This document shows, one piece after another, positions 33,043-41,859 of a stretch of 64,000 nucleotides of DNA; the stretch's first letter is position 1, and each line of letters begins with the position of its first letter. The translations under genes and the position numbers were made by a program. The DNA comes from Methylobacterium sp. J-068. GTDB taxonomy: Bacteria > Pseudomonadota > Alphaproteobacteria > Rhizobiales > Beijerinckiaceae. The DNA lies in the NCBI RefSeq assembly GCF_022829445.1, contig NZ_JAKSXY010000101.1:1-64000 (forward strand), in the 5' to 3' direction. Under the pieces are notes generated by a model. The model saw nothing but the letters and a program-made list of their open reading frames with translations, was not told the origin of the DNA and did no database searches.

Positions 33043-34284
33043 TCAGAGGTGGGTGCCGAGGATCTCGGCGACCTGGGGGATGTCCTTGTCGCCGCGGCCC
33101 GAGAGGTTGAGCACCATGAGGTGATCGGCGGGCTTCCGGGGCGCGAGTTCGAAGACCTTGGAGAGGGCGTGGGCCGGCTCCAGGGCGGGGATGATGCCCT
33201 CCAGCATCGAGCACAGCTTGAACGCCTCCAGGGTCTCGGAATCGGTGGCCGAGAGGTAGGTCACCCGTCCGGCCTCGTGCAGCCAGGCGTGCTCGGGGCC
33301 GATGCCCGGATAGTCGAGGCCCGCCGAGATCGAGTGCGCGTCGGCGATCTGCCCGTCGGCATCCTGCAGCAGGTAGGTGCGGTTGCCGTGCAGCACCCCC
33401 GGCTTGCCGCCCGACAAAGATGCCGCGTGCAGGCCGCTGGCGATGCCGTGGCCCGCCGCCTCGACGCCGTAGATCTCGACCTCGGGATCGTCGAGGAAGG
33501 GATGGAACAGGCCCATGGCGTTCGAGCCGCCACCGATGCAGGCGACGAGGGAATCCGGCAGGCGGCCCTCCATCTCCAGCATCTGCTCCCTGGTCTCGCG
33601 GCCGATGATCGACTGGAAGTCGCGCACCATCGCCGGATAGGGGTGCGGACCCGCCACCGTGCCGATGCAGTAGAACGTGTCGGCGACGTTGGTGACCCAG
33701 TCGCGCAGGGCCTCGTTCATGGCGTCCTTGAGGGTTTTCGTGCCGGATTGCACCGGCACCACCTCGGCGCCCAGCATCTTCATGCGGAACACGTTGGGGG
33801 CTTGGCGCGCCACGTCGACGGCGCCCATGTAGACCACGCATTTCAGGCCGAAGCGGGCGCAGAGCGTGGCGGTGGCGACGCCGTGCTGGCCGGCGCCCGT
33901 CTCCGCGATGATGCGCGGCTTGCCCATGCGGCGGGCCAGCATGATCTGGCCGAGCACGTTGTTCACCTTGTGCGAGCCGGTGTGGTTCAGTTCCTCCCGC
34001 TTGAAGAAGATCCGGGCGCCGTGTCCGGGGGCCGCCTGCGCCCGCAGGTGCTCGGTCATGCGCTCGGCGTAGTAGAGCGGGCTCGGCCGGCCGACATAAT
34101 GGGTGAGGTGGCTGTCCATCTCCGCCTGGAAGGCGGGATCGGCCTTGGCGGCCGTATAGGCGGCTTCCAGGTCGAGGATCAGCGGCATCAGCGTCTCGGC
34201 CACGAAGCGTCCGCCGAAGATGCCGAAGCGGCCGCGCTCGTCCGGGCCGTTGCGGAACGAGTTCGGAGGGGGAGCGATGGTCAC
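33043..34284 (-). CDS. trpB: Tryptophan synthase beta subunit
   Basis: A 413-residue PLP enzyme that joins indole and serine to make tryptophan. The Schiff-base Lys is in NHTGSHKVNN (Lys106), the phosphate-binding loop is CIGGGSNAMG, and the Glu of the catalytic AETGAGQHG segment is present. Length and order match the bacterial TrpB type 1. trpF lies about 220 bp upstream on the same strand. No trpA follows: about 110 bp downstream is tRNA-Met. In many alphaproteobacteria trpFBA are contiguous, so trpA must be elsewhere here. Confidence 0.97.
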   Translation of the reverse strand: MTIAPPPNSFRNGPDERGRFGIFGGRFVAETLMPLILDLEAAYTAAKADPAFQAEMDSHLTHYVGRPSPLYYAERMTEHLRAQAAPGHGARIFFKREELNHTGSHKVNNVLGQIMLARRMGKPRIIAETGAGQHGVATATLCARFGLKCVVYMGAVDVARQAPNVFRMKMLGAEVVPVQSGTKTLKDAMNEALRDWVTNVADTFYCIGTVAGPHPYPAMVRDFQSIIGRETREQMLEMEGRLPDSLVACIGGGSNAMGLFHPFLDDPEVEIYGVEAAGHGIASGLHAASLSGGKPGVLHGNRTYLLQDADGQIADAHSISAGLDYPGIGPEHAWLHEAGRVTYLSATDSETLEAFKLCSMLEGIIPALEPAHALSKVFELAPRKPADHLMVLNLSGRGDKDIPQVAEILGTHL

Positions 34285-34504
34285 GGGCTTGGTCCTTGGA
34301 GTGACGGGTGCGTTTGGCCAACGCCTAGACCCGCGCGGGGTCCGGCGACAATGCGGCCAACACGCCGATTCGTGAAAACAAGGGTTTTCCGGCGCGAATG
34401 CAAGACCCCGATCTCAAGGCCCCGATCTCAAGACCCCGACCTCGGGGCACTTGGTGGCGGCGAGCCTCGAACGCGAAGGACGTGCCCGCGCGTTCCGCTC
34501 TCGA

Positions 34505-35146
34505 TCAGCCACGCGCCGCGGCGATGAAGGCCGCGATCCGGTCGGGTGATTTCTCGCCCGGTCGCGTCTCGACGCCCGAGGAGACGTCCACCGCACGCGC
34601 GCCCGTCTGGGCAAGGGCGTCCGCCACGGTTTCGGGGGTGAGGCCGCCGGACAGCATGTAGCCCGCCGGCAGGGCCGCATCGTCGAGGAGAGCCCAGTCG
34701 AAGGCGTGTCCGTTGCCGCCGGGAAGATCCGCGCCGGGCGGCGCCTTGGCGTCGAGGAGGATGCGGTCGGCCCGCGCCGCATGGGCCGCGACGGCGTCGA
34801 GGTCGGCGCGGCTCGCGATCCCGATCGCCTTCATCACCGGACGTCCCGTCGCCGCCCGGATGGCCGCGACCCGCTCCGGCGTCTCGCGGCCATGGAGCTG
34901 GATCCAGTCCGGGTCCAGCGCCGCGACGGCGGCGGCCACCAGGGCGTCGTCGGGGTCGACGAGCAGCACGACGCGCTCGCTCCGGCCCTTCGCGCGCGCC
35001 GAGAGCAGGCGCCCGGCCTCCAGGCCGACATGGCGAGGGCTCCTGGGGAAGTGCACGAAGCCGACGAGGTCGGCACCGGCCTTCAGGGCCGCGTCGAGGG
35101 TCGCCGGCGTGCTGAGCCCGCAGATCTTGATCGCGATGGCGGACAT
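34505..35146 (-). CDS. trpF: Phosphoribosylanthranilate isomerase
   Basis: A 213-residue beta/alpha-barrel enzyme of tryptophan synthesis. The N-terminal catalytic Cys is in IKICGLS, the catalytic Asp is in ILLDAKAPPG, and the phosphate-binding end has LSGGLTPETV and VDVSSGVE(T)RPGEKS. ATG 35146 starts the family N-terminus; the longer frame to 35188 adds nothing conserved. Upstream is lapA on the same strand, about 45 bp away, a common alphaproteobacterial order. Confidence 0.95.
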   Translation of the reverse strand: MSAIAIKICGLSTPATLDAALKAGADLVGFVHFPRSPRHVGLEAGRLLSARAKGRSERVVLLVDPDDALVAAAVAALDPDWIQLHGRETPERVAAIRAATGRPVMKAIGIASRADLDAVAAHAARADRILLDAKAPPGADLPGGNGHAFDWALLDDAALPAGYMLSGGLTPETVADALAQTGARAVDVSSGVETRPGEKSPDRIAAFIAAARG

Positions 35147-35192
35147 GGGGCCTGGCGGGTATGGGGCTCGGGTGACGGGTGCGGGCACCGCC

Positions 35193-35567
35193 TCAGCGCG
35201 GCGCCGGCAGGGCGACGCGGTCGGGCGCGTTGCGATAGATGCCGTTCGGGCCCTCGTTGGCCGGCGGCGGCGCGTAGGTCTTCAGGCGGGCGGTCTCGCC
35301 CTCCAGGCGGCGGATCTCGCGGCGGCGCTCGGCGCTGGTGCGGCGGGTGCCCGATTGCCCGAGCCAGGCGCCGCAGCCGCCGAGCAGCACGCCGATGGCC
35401 ACGGCGATGAACAGCAGGAGGTAGAGCGGCAGCGTTGCGCTGAAGACGGGCAGGCCGGGCGAGAACGGATCGAACGACACCCGCACCGCGTCGCGATTGG
35501 CGACCGCGAAGGCCACCACCAGGATCGCCACGGGCAGCAGCACCAAACCCTTGAGGAAGCGGATCAT
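35193..35567 (-). CDS. lapA: LapA family membrane protein (DUF1049)
   Basis: A 124-residue protein with two transmembrane helices (LVLLPVAILVVAFAVAN and LPLYLLLFIAVAIGVLLGG) joined by the conserved NRDAVRVSFDPF motif, then a cytoplasmic helix likely to be coiled (SAERRREIRRLEGETARL). In E. coli LapA works with LapB on lipopolysaccharide synthesis; here the assignment is by family. Position between ihfB and trpF is typical. Start ATG 35567. Confidence 0.88.
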   Translation of the reverse strand: MIRFLKGLVLLPVAILVVAFAVANRDAVRVSFDPFSPGLPVFSATLPLYLLLFIAVAIGVLLGGCGAWLGQSGTRRTSAERRREIRRLEGETARLKTYAPPPANEGPNGIYRNAPDRVALPAPR

Positions 35568-35607
35568 CGAGTAGAACTCCGAGCGTGGGGAACGGGGCGG
35601 CGGGCGG

Positions 35608-35919
35608 TCAGGAGGCGGACGCGCCCGCATCGCCGATGCCGGCCTCGTTGAGGCGCAGGCGCATCTCCTTGCCGGTCTTGAACACGGGGATGGCCTTCTC
35701 GGAAACGGCAACGGCCGCACCCGTGCGCGGGTTGCGCCCGCGCCGCGCATCGCGGCGCTTCACCGAGAACGCGCCGAACCCGCGCAGTTCGACCCGGTCG
35801 CCGCGCGCCAGGGCATCCGCGATGGTGTCGAGGATCGCGTTCACGAGGGTCTCGACATCGCGCTGGTAGAGATGCGGGTTCTGCTCGGCGATCTTGAGCA
35901 CGAGCTCCGACTTGATCAT
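35608..35919 (-). CDS. ihfB: Integration host factor beta subunit
   Basis: A 103-residue DNA-bending protein of the HU/IHF family. MIKSELVLKIAEQNPHLYQRDVETLVN and RVELRGFGAFSVKRRDARRGRNPRTGAAV are the characteristic blocks, including the RNPRTG beta-arm with the intercalating Pro. The short Ala/Gly tail (EAGIGDAGASAS) is beyond the core. Encoded downstream of sppA and rpsA, the usual order. Confidence 0.96.
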   Translation of the reverse strand: MIKSELVLKIAEQNPHLYQRDVETLVNAILDTIADALARGDRVELRGFGAFSVKRRDARRGRNPRTGAAVAVSEKAIPVFKTGKEMRLRLNEAGIGDAGASAS

Positions 35920-35970
35920 GCGAGGGCCTTCACGAAGTCATGCACGAAAGTGGAACGGCGGGGCCGCGTC

Positions 35971-36957
35971 TCAGCGGGCGGCATCCGCGGATCCGGGGCG
36001 CCACAGGACGAGGAGCCCGCCCTCGGCGAGGCTCGCCGTCTCGTCGCTCACCCGGCGCAGGCGGGTGGCGAGGCCGTCGAGCCCGACGAGATCGGCGCCG
36101 ATCCCGAGGGCCGACCACAGGCGGAAATCGCTCTTGGTGGTGGGCTTCCAGTCGAGGACCGGCAGGTCCTTGGCCACGCCCTTCTCGGCCTCGAGCCAGG
36201 CGATGGCCTGCCGCTCGCCGCCGAGCCCGTCGACGAGCTTCAACGGCACGCTCTGGCGCCCGCTGAACACGCGTCCGTCTGAGACGGCGGCGAGTTCCTT
36301 GTCGTTCATCTTGCGCCGGTCGGCCACGAGGCCCTTGAACCACGCGTAGGTGTCGCCGACCACGGCGGCGAGCGCCGCGCGCGCTTCCGGCGAGGTCGGG
36401 GTGAAGCCCGACGGCTCCGCCTTGAGCGGGGCCGACTTCACCGACTCGACCTTGACGCCGACCTTGTCGAGCAGGCCCGACAGGTCCGGATACTGGAACA
36501 GGACGCCGATGGAGCCGACCAGCGCCGTCTCGCGCGCCACGATGTGGTCGGCCGCGATCGCCGCGATGTAGGCGCCGGAAGCCGCGGTGCCGTCGACGAA
36601 GGCCACCATGGGCTTCTTCTCGGCCAGCGACCGCAGGTTCCGGTAGAGTTCCTCGGAGCCCGTCGTGGTGCCGCCCGGCGACGAGATCGAGACCACGACA
36701 CCCTGCACGGCGCTCGAATCGCGCACCCGCTCGATCAGCTTGGTGGTGGATTCGCTGCCGGCGATGAAGCCGCCCACGGAGATCCGGGCGATCTGGGGCC
36801 GCACGCTGCCGAGGCTCAGGGCCTCGCCGCCGCTGCGCACGCGCAGGCCCACCGCGCCGACCGCGACCACGAGGCCGCCGATGCCGAGCACGCGCCAGAG
36901 GGACAGCTTGCGGCGCAGGCGCCGGCGATCGATCAGAAGTTCGGCATCCGCGGCCAT
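35971..36957 (-). CDS. sppA: Signal peptide peptidase SppA
   Basis: A 328-residue membrane-anchored serine protease that degrades cleaved signal peptides. One N-terminal transmembrane segment (about residues 20-40), then the ClpP-like fold with nucleophile Ser127 in DGTAASGAYIAA and general-base Lys179 in KSAPLKAEPSGF. The single-domain (half-length) form fits the length. It lies between rpsA and ihfB on the same strand, about 320 bp from rpsA. Confidence 0.92.
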   Translation of the reverse strand: MAADAELLIDRRRLRRKLSLWRVLGIGGLVVAVGAVGLRVRSGGEALSLGSVRPQIARISVGGFIAGSESTTKLIERVRDSSAVQGVVVSISSPGGTTTGSEELYRNLRSLAEKKPMVAFVDGTAASGAYIAAIAADHIVARETALVGSIGVLFQYPDLSGLLDKVGVKVESVKSAPLKAEPSGFTPTSPEARAALAAVVGDTYAWFKGLVADRRKMNDKELAAVSDGRVFSGRQSVPLKLVDGLGGERQAIAWLEAEKGVAKDLPVLDWKPTTKSDFRLWSALGIGADLVGLDGLATRLRRVSDETASLAEGGLLVLWRPGSADAAR

Positions 36958-37278
36958 GCGCTGGTCATGCTCCCTGGCGCGCCGGCTCTGCCGGCTGGTT
37001 CTTGTCCGGACTCGAGGCCCGGCTTGCGCTCACCGACGTGAGCGTGCCGATCCTTGTCCCATACTCCTCGCTGATTTGCACCAAGCCTTTGGCGCATCTC
37101 GCATCCTGGGACGTCGGATGCCGCACCGGCATCGCCTGCCCCGGTGTTCTAGCCCTCCCCGGCCGGGAGCGACAAGGGGCCGTGTGCACGCGAAAACGCC
37201 CGCGCGGGATGCGATCCCGCGCGGGCGTCGGTCGAGGCGCCTCGGCCGCGCGGGCCGAGGGGCGATCGCGCGGGACGC
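36958..37278. other. Gap between rpsA and sppA
   Basis: About 320 bases containing the rpsA terminator (37196-37228) and the sppA promoter region. No gene is convincing. Confidence 0.6.
37196..37228 (-). terminator. rpsA terminator
   Basis: Perfect 15-bp arms ACGCCCGCGCGGGAT / ATCCCGCGCGGGCGT with a three-base loop, followed on the minus strand by TTTT. It lies about 50 bp past the rpsA stop. Confidence 0.85.
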
Positions 37279-39009
37279 TTAGTCCTGCGACTCGTCCTTG
37301 TCGTCGCTGGTGCGGGCCTTCTTGAAGGCCGCGCCCAGGATCTCGCCGAGGGAAGCGCCCGAATCGGTCGAACCGAACTGGGCCATCGCCTCCTTCTCCT
37401 CGGCCATCTCGAGGGCCTTGATGGAGAGCTGGACCCGGCGCGCCTTGCGGTCGAACTGGATCACGCGGGCGTCGAACTTCTCGCCGGCGGCGAAGCGCTC
37501 GGGGCGCTGGTCGCCACGGTCGCGGGCGAGCTCGGCGCGACGGATGAAGGTGGTGAGGTCGGTATCGACGATCTTCACGTCGACGCCCGAATCCTTCACG
37601 TCCACCACTTCGCAGGTCACGATCTGACCCTTCTTGAGGTCACCGGCTTCCGTGAAGGGGTCGCCGCCGAGCTGCTTCACGCCGAGCGAGATGCGCTCCT
37701 TCTCGACGTCGACGTCGAGAACCTGGGCGCGCAGCATGTCGCCCTTCTTGAACTCCTCGATGACCTGCTCGCCGGGACGGTTCCAATCGAGATCCGACAG
37801 GTGGACCATGCCGTCGACATCGCCGTCGAGGCCGATGAACAGGCCGAACTCGGTCTTGTTCTTGACCTCGCCCTCGACCTCGGAGCCCACCGGATGCTGC
37901 TGGGCGAAGGCCTCCCAGGGGTTCTGGAGGGTCTGTTTGAGGCCGAGCGAGATGCGGCGCTTGACCGGATCGACCTCGAGGATCTGCACTTCCACTTCCT
38001 GGGAGGTGGAGACGATCTTGCCCGGATGGACGTTCTTCTTCGTCCAGGACATCTCGGAGACGTGGATCAAGCCCTCGATCCCCGGCTCCAGCTCCACGAA
38101 GGCGCCGTAATCGGTGATGTTGGTGACACGGCCCTTGAGCTTGGCGTCGACCGGATAGCGCTGGGCGATGCCCTCCCACGGATCGGCGAGCAGCTGCTTG
38201 ATGCCGAGCGAGATGCGGTGGGTCTCGTGGTTGATCTTGATGATCTTGACCTTGACCGTCTGGCCGATGGTCACGACCTCGGACGGATGGTTCACGCGGC
38301 GCCACGCCATGTCGGTGACGTGAAGCAGGCCGTCGATGCCGCCCAGATCCACGAAGGCGCCGTACTCGGTGATGTTCTTGACGACGCCGTCGATGACCTG
38401 ACCCTCTTCGAGGTTGGCCACGAGCTCGGAGCGCTGCTCGGCGCGGCTCTCCTCGAGGACGGTGCGGCGCGACACGACGATGTTGCCACGGCGACGATCC
38501 ATCTTGAGGATCTGGAACGGCTGGGGCGTGCCGAGCAGGGGCGTGACGTCGCGCACGGGGCGGATGTCGACCTGGGAGCGCGGCAGGAACGCCACGGCGC
38601 CGTCGAGGTCGACGGTGTAGCCGCCCTTGACCTGGTTGAAGATCGCGCCGGTGACGCGCTCGTTGGCCTCGAAGGCCTTCTCGAGCTTGACCCAGCTCTC
38701 CTCGCGGCGCGCCTTGTCGCGCGAGATCACGGCCTCGCCGAGCGCATTCTCGATGCGGTCGACATAGACCTCGACCTCGTCGCCGACGGCGAGTTCGCCT
38801 TCGCGGCCGGGGCCGTTGAATTCCTTGAGGGCGACACGGCCTTCCGTCTTGGCGCCGATGTCGATGACGGCCACGTCCTTCTCGATCGCGACGACGCGAC
38901 CCTTGACGACGGAGCCTTCGGTGATCTCGTGTTCGAGGAACGACTCCTCGAGAAGAGCTGCGAAATCGTCGCGGCTCGGGCTACGCTGCAGGGCGTTACC
39001 AGCGGTCAT
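37279..39009 (-). CDS. rpsA: 30S ribosomal protein S1
   Basis: A 576-residue mRNA-binding ribosomal protein with six S1 domains, visible as repeated motifs such as GRVVAIEKDVAVIDIG, VVKNITEYGAFVDLGGIDGLLH and GRVTNITDYGAFVELEPGIEGLIH. The C-terminal acidic tail (DDKDESQD) is typical. In many alphaproteobacteria cmk lies directly upstream; here the 270 bp upstream (39010-39278) hold no gene and the next gene is a hypothetical, so cmk is elsewhere or missing from the usual position. Confidence 0.97.
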   Translation of the reverse strand: MTAGNALQRSPSRDDFAALLEESFLEHEITEGSVVKGRVVAIEKDVAVIDIGAKTEGRVALKEFNGPGREGELAVGDEVEVYVDRIENALGEAVISRDKARREESWVKLEKAFEANERVTGAIFNQVKGGYTVDLDGAVAFLPRSQVDIRPVRDVTPLLGTPQPFQILKMDRRRGNIVVSRRTVLEESRAEQRSELVANLEEGQVIDGVVKNITEYGAFVDLGGIDGLLHVTDMAWRRVNHPSEVVTIGQTVKVKIIKINHETHRISLGIKQLLADPWEGIAQRYPVDAKLKGRVTNITDYGAFVELEPGIEGLIHVSEMSWTKKNVHPGKIVSTSQEVEVQILEVDPVKRRISLGLKQTLQNPWEAFAQQHPVGSEVEGEVKNKTEFGLFIGLDGDVDGMVHLSDLDWNRPGEQVIEEFKKGDMLRAQVLDVDVEKERISLGVKQLGGDPFTEAGDLKKGQIVTCEVVDVKDSGVDVKIVDTDLTTFIRRAELARDRGDQRPERFAAGEKFDARVIQFDRKARRVQLSIKALEMAEEKEAMAQFGSTDSGASLGEILGAAFKKARTSDDKDESQD

Positions 39010-39278
39010 TCTGTCTCCTGACAGGCCTCATCGGGAGGCCGGCATCGGCGGCTCGTGTGACGGGGCACCCTCGACGTCGCCGCCCGGGGTCGCTGACCCG
39101 ACGGGCTCAACCTCCCGGAGGAGGGCCGACGCATTCTCAAACGATGGTCGAGAGCGGATCTCCAACGGGGGCGCGGCCCGGGATGTCTGCCCAGGCTTCG
39201 TCGATTCCGATCGGAGAACGCCGGTTCCATAGCCGATTGCCGGGCGTCCGGCAATATCGGCCCCGCGCCCGCTCGCGA

Positions 39279-39806
39279 TCAGGCGGCGGGGGCGTCCCCG
39301 GCTTTGCGCAGCCAGATCGCCGAGGCGACGGCCAGCGGTTCGAGCGGGAGCATGACGCGGCCGTGGCGCCGACCCCAGAGCTCGATTCCATCGAGGCGGA
39401 CCTCGCGGATCGTCAGCCAGGCGCCGAACGGGAAGGTCGCGTCGGTCCCCTCCTCCGGCCCGAAGCACTCCTCGAAGGCGAGCGGGTCGATCATGATCTC
39501 GTCGTAGCGGGACAGATGATCGGTCATCGAGACCTTGGAGCGGAACAGCACCCGGTCGCGATGAAAGGAGGAGAAGCACGGCTCGAACTCGGTGAGCGTG
39601 ACCCAGAGCTTTCCGCCGATGCGCAGGTAGGGTGGATTGGGACCGGTCTCGCTGAAATTCGCCGGGCCCCAGCCCGCCCGGCTCATCAGGGAATCGGCGA
39701 GCGTCACGGGCTCGCAGGAGGCGCGGGACGGGTTCGCGTCGAAGGACGCATGATCATGCGGCGCCGACCATGGCGGGGGCTCCGTTGCGATGGTCTGGCC
39801 GGTCAT
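39279..39806 (-). CDS. Hypothetical protein (175 residues)
   Basis: No family recognised. The sequence contains well-structured blocks: SLMSRAGWGPANFSETGPNPPYLRIGG near the middle, WVTLTEFEPCFSSFHRDRVLFRSKV and YDEIMIDPLAFEECFGPEEG. A beta-rich globular domain is plausible. ATG 39806 is preferred, with GGGGGGC upstream, though several ATGs to 39857 are possible. It is oriented like rpsA, but is followed by a 270-base gap, so it is probably a separate unit. Confidence 0.65.
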   Translation of the reverse strand: MTGQTIATEPPPWSAPHDHASFDANPSRASCEPVTLADSLMSRAGWGPANFSETGPNPPYLRIGGKLWVTLTEFEPCFSSFHRDRVLFRSKVSMTDHLSRYDEIMIDPLAFEECFGPEEGTDATFPFGAWLTIREVRLDGIELWGRRHGRVMLPLEPLAVASAIWLRKAGDAPAA

Positions 39807-39961
39807 GGCGCCCCCCGAAGGCATTCTCATGCGCATAGAGGGCAAGATAGTACGCATTTTCCGACCTCGAAGGCCAGACTTTGCGAAAAATGTTCGCAGG
39901 GCTGCGTTCTATTGTGCCGCTTGCCGGTCCGCATCCCGCTCGCGGGCTGCCCCGGACGGCG

Positions 39962-40864
39962 TCAGATCAGGTCGAGCCGCGCCAAGACCTCCGCCACCTC
40001 GCGCCGCGCGCCGTCCGGCAACGGCAGCAGGGGGCGCGGCAGTTCCGGCCGGCACAGATCCAGGATCGTCGCGGCGGCGTAGATCACCCGCAGGCTGGAA
40101 TAGGTCCTGAAGAGCGCCCAGAGCGGGTCCAGGGCCGCGTCGAGACGCCGAGCCTCGGCGGCGTCACCGGCCTCGACGGCGCGCATGATCGCACCGCACG
40201 GCTCCGGGAACAGGCCGGCGGCGACGCTGTACCAGACGGTGCCGCCGGCCAGGAGCGCCTCGGTGGCGTGCCAGTCGCCGCTGAAGCCCACCGAGAAACC
40301 GTCCGGCACCGCGTCGCGCAGGGCCGCGAGATGCCCGGGGACGTTCGCGGCGGGGGGAGCCGGGCTCTTGATCGCGACGATGCCCGGAATGCGGGCGAGC
40401 CGCGCCGCGAGGTCCGGGCGGATCGTGACGTGCGTGGTGGTGGGATTGTCGTAGATGCAGAGCGGCAGGCCGCTCTCCCGCGCCACCACCGTGAAGTGCT
40501 CGACGATCTCGTCGTCGGTGAGCGGCGTGTAGGAGACCGGCGCGAGCAGCCCCGCCGCCGCCCCGATGGCCCTGGCGTCCCGGGCGAGCCCGACGGCCTC
40601 GTCCGTGCGCAGGGCTCCGACGCCGACGAGGATCGGGGCACGGCCCGCCACCGTCTCCACCGCGACTTCCAGCGCCCGCCGGCGCGCCGCGCGGGTCAGG
40701 TAGGGATAGCTGCCCGTGCTGCCGAGGAGGCCGATCGAACGCACGGCCGGCGTCAGCAGGCGGGTGAGCAGGCGGGACAGGGCCTCGCCGTCGACCTCGC
40801 CCCCGGCGCTGCACGGGGTGATCGGGAAGGCCGAAACGCCCTTCGGCATCGTATCCGTCAGCAT
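39962..40864 (-). CDS. Dihydrodipicolinate synthase/N-acetylneuraminate lyase family protein
   Basis: A 300-residue beta/alpha-barrel aldolase. The Schiff-base Lys166 (VAIKSPAP) and conserved Tyr138 (CIYDNPTTT) are present. The pyruvate carboxylate-binding loop usually G-T-T-G-E reads G-S-T-G-S here, so Glu is Ser, which weakens an assignment as true DapA. ATG 40864 has a strong GGGGGAGGGGG upstream and begins the barrel; the longer frame to 41086 is in another register of the promoter region. It converts or cleaves a pyruvate-derived or sugar-acid substrate; identity unknown. Confidence 0.87.
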   Translation of the reverse strand: MLTDTMPKGVSAFPITPCSAGGEVDGEALSRLLTRLLTPAVRSIGLLGSTGSYPYLTRAARRRALEVAVETVAGRAPILVGVGALRTDEAVGLARDARAIGAAAGLLAPVSYTPLTDDEIVEHFTVVARESGLPLCIYDNPTTTHVTIRPDLAARLARIPGIVAIKSPAPPAANVPGHLAALRDAVPDGFSVGFSGDWHATEALLAGGTVWYSVAAGLFPEPCGAIMRAVEAGDAAEARRLDAALDPLWALFRTYSSLRVIYAAATILDLCRPELPRPLLPLPDGARREVAEVLARLDLI

Positions 40865-40925
40865 GGGCCCCCTCCCCCTGGCGATCACCCGTGGCCCGGC
40901 CGCTCCGGCCCGGGCGACGTGGCGA

Positions 40926-41636
40926 TCAATCCTCGTCGTCGTCCTCGGTGCTGCGCATGCCCTTGAGCTTGGCGAACACGGAATCGGCGTTGAGCTTCTC
41001 GTCGCGGGCGTTGCGGTGGTGCTCGTCGGCCTCGGTGTAGTCGGTGGCCGTCGAGACCTCGGTCGGCAGGAGCGTCGCGCCGCCATCCACCGGCATGTTG
41101 GCCGGGCGGTCCTTGGCGGAGCGCTGGACCTCGAAGTCGAGGTCGATCTGCGTGCAGAGGCCCAGGGTCACCGGATCCATCGGCTGCAGCGAGCCCGAAT
41201 TCCAGTGGGTGCGCTCACGGATCTGCTGGATCGTCGACTTGGTGGTGCCCACCAGGCGGATGACCTGGGCGTCCTTGAGCTCGGGGTGGTTGCGCAGCAG
41301 CCAGAGGATGGCGTTCGGGCGGTCCTGCCGGCGCGACAGGGGCGTGTAGCGCGGACCCTTGGTCGTGCGCTTGACCTCGGGCAGCTTCACCTTCGAGACC
41401 GCGACCTTGAGCTTGTAGTTCGGGCTCTTCTGGGCCTTCTCGATCTCGTCGCGGGTGAGCTGGCCCGTGGTGATCGGGTCGAGGCCCTTGATGCCGGCGG
41501 CGACCTCGCCATCGGCGATGCCCTTCACTTCGAGCGGATGCAGCTTGCAGAAATCGGCGATCTGCTCGAAGGCCAGCGAGGTGTTCTCCACCAGCCACAC
41601 GGCGGTGGCCTTCGGCATCAGCGGGCCTTGCGACAT
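40926..41636 (-). CDS. trcR: Cell cycle transcriptional regulator TrcR (DUF1013)
   Basis: A 236-residue member of DUF1013, an alphaproteobacterial family named TrcR for its role in cell-cycle-linked transcription. Characteristic N-terminal MPKATAVWLVENTSLAFEQIADFCKLH, the ADGEVAAGIKG segment and the helix-turn-helix-like QVIRLVGTTKSTIQQIRERTHWN are present. The C-terminal part (DEKLNADSVFAKLKGMRSTEDDDED) is acidic. Highly conserved in the order; widely present as a core gene. Confidence 0.93.
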   Translation of the reverse strand: MSQGPLMPKATAVWLVENTSLAFEQIADFCKLHPLEVKGIADGEVAAGIKGLDPITTGQLTRDEIEKAQKSPNYKLKVAVSKVKLPEVKRTTKGPRYTPLSRRQDRPNAILWLLRNHPELKDAQVIRLVGTTKSTIQQIRERTHWNSGSLQPMDPVTLGLCTQIDLDFEVQRSAKDRPANMPVDGGATLLPTEVSTATDYTEADEHHRNARDEKLNADSVFAKLKGMRSTEDDDED

Positions 41637-41859
41637 CGGGGCTACTCCAACAGGTTCGTGCGGGACGGGTCTTCAGGGCGCCGCCGACAGGGCGTCGCTC
41701 GCTCCGGCCTCGGACTGGCCGGCAGCATCCCGTCTCAACGCTGCAATAGGGAAGCGCCGTCTATACAGGTTTCGGTGGGGTCTGCGCAATTGCGATCCGC
41801 CGGCCCGCGCGCGAACGCGGCCGGACGATCGCCGCGGTCTCTTCGAGCGGGGTGTCGCC

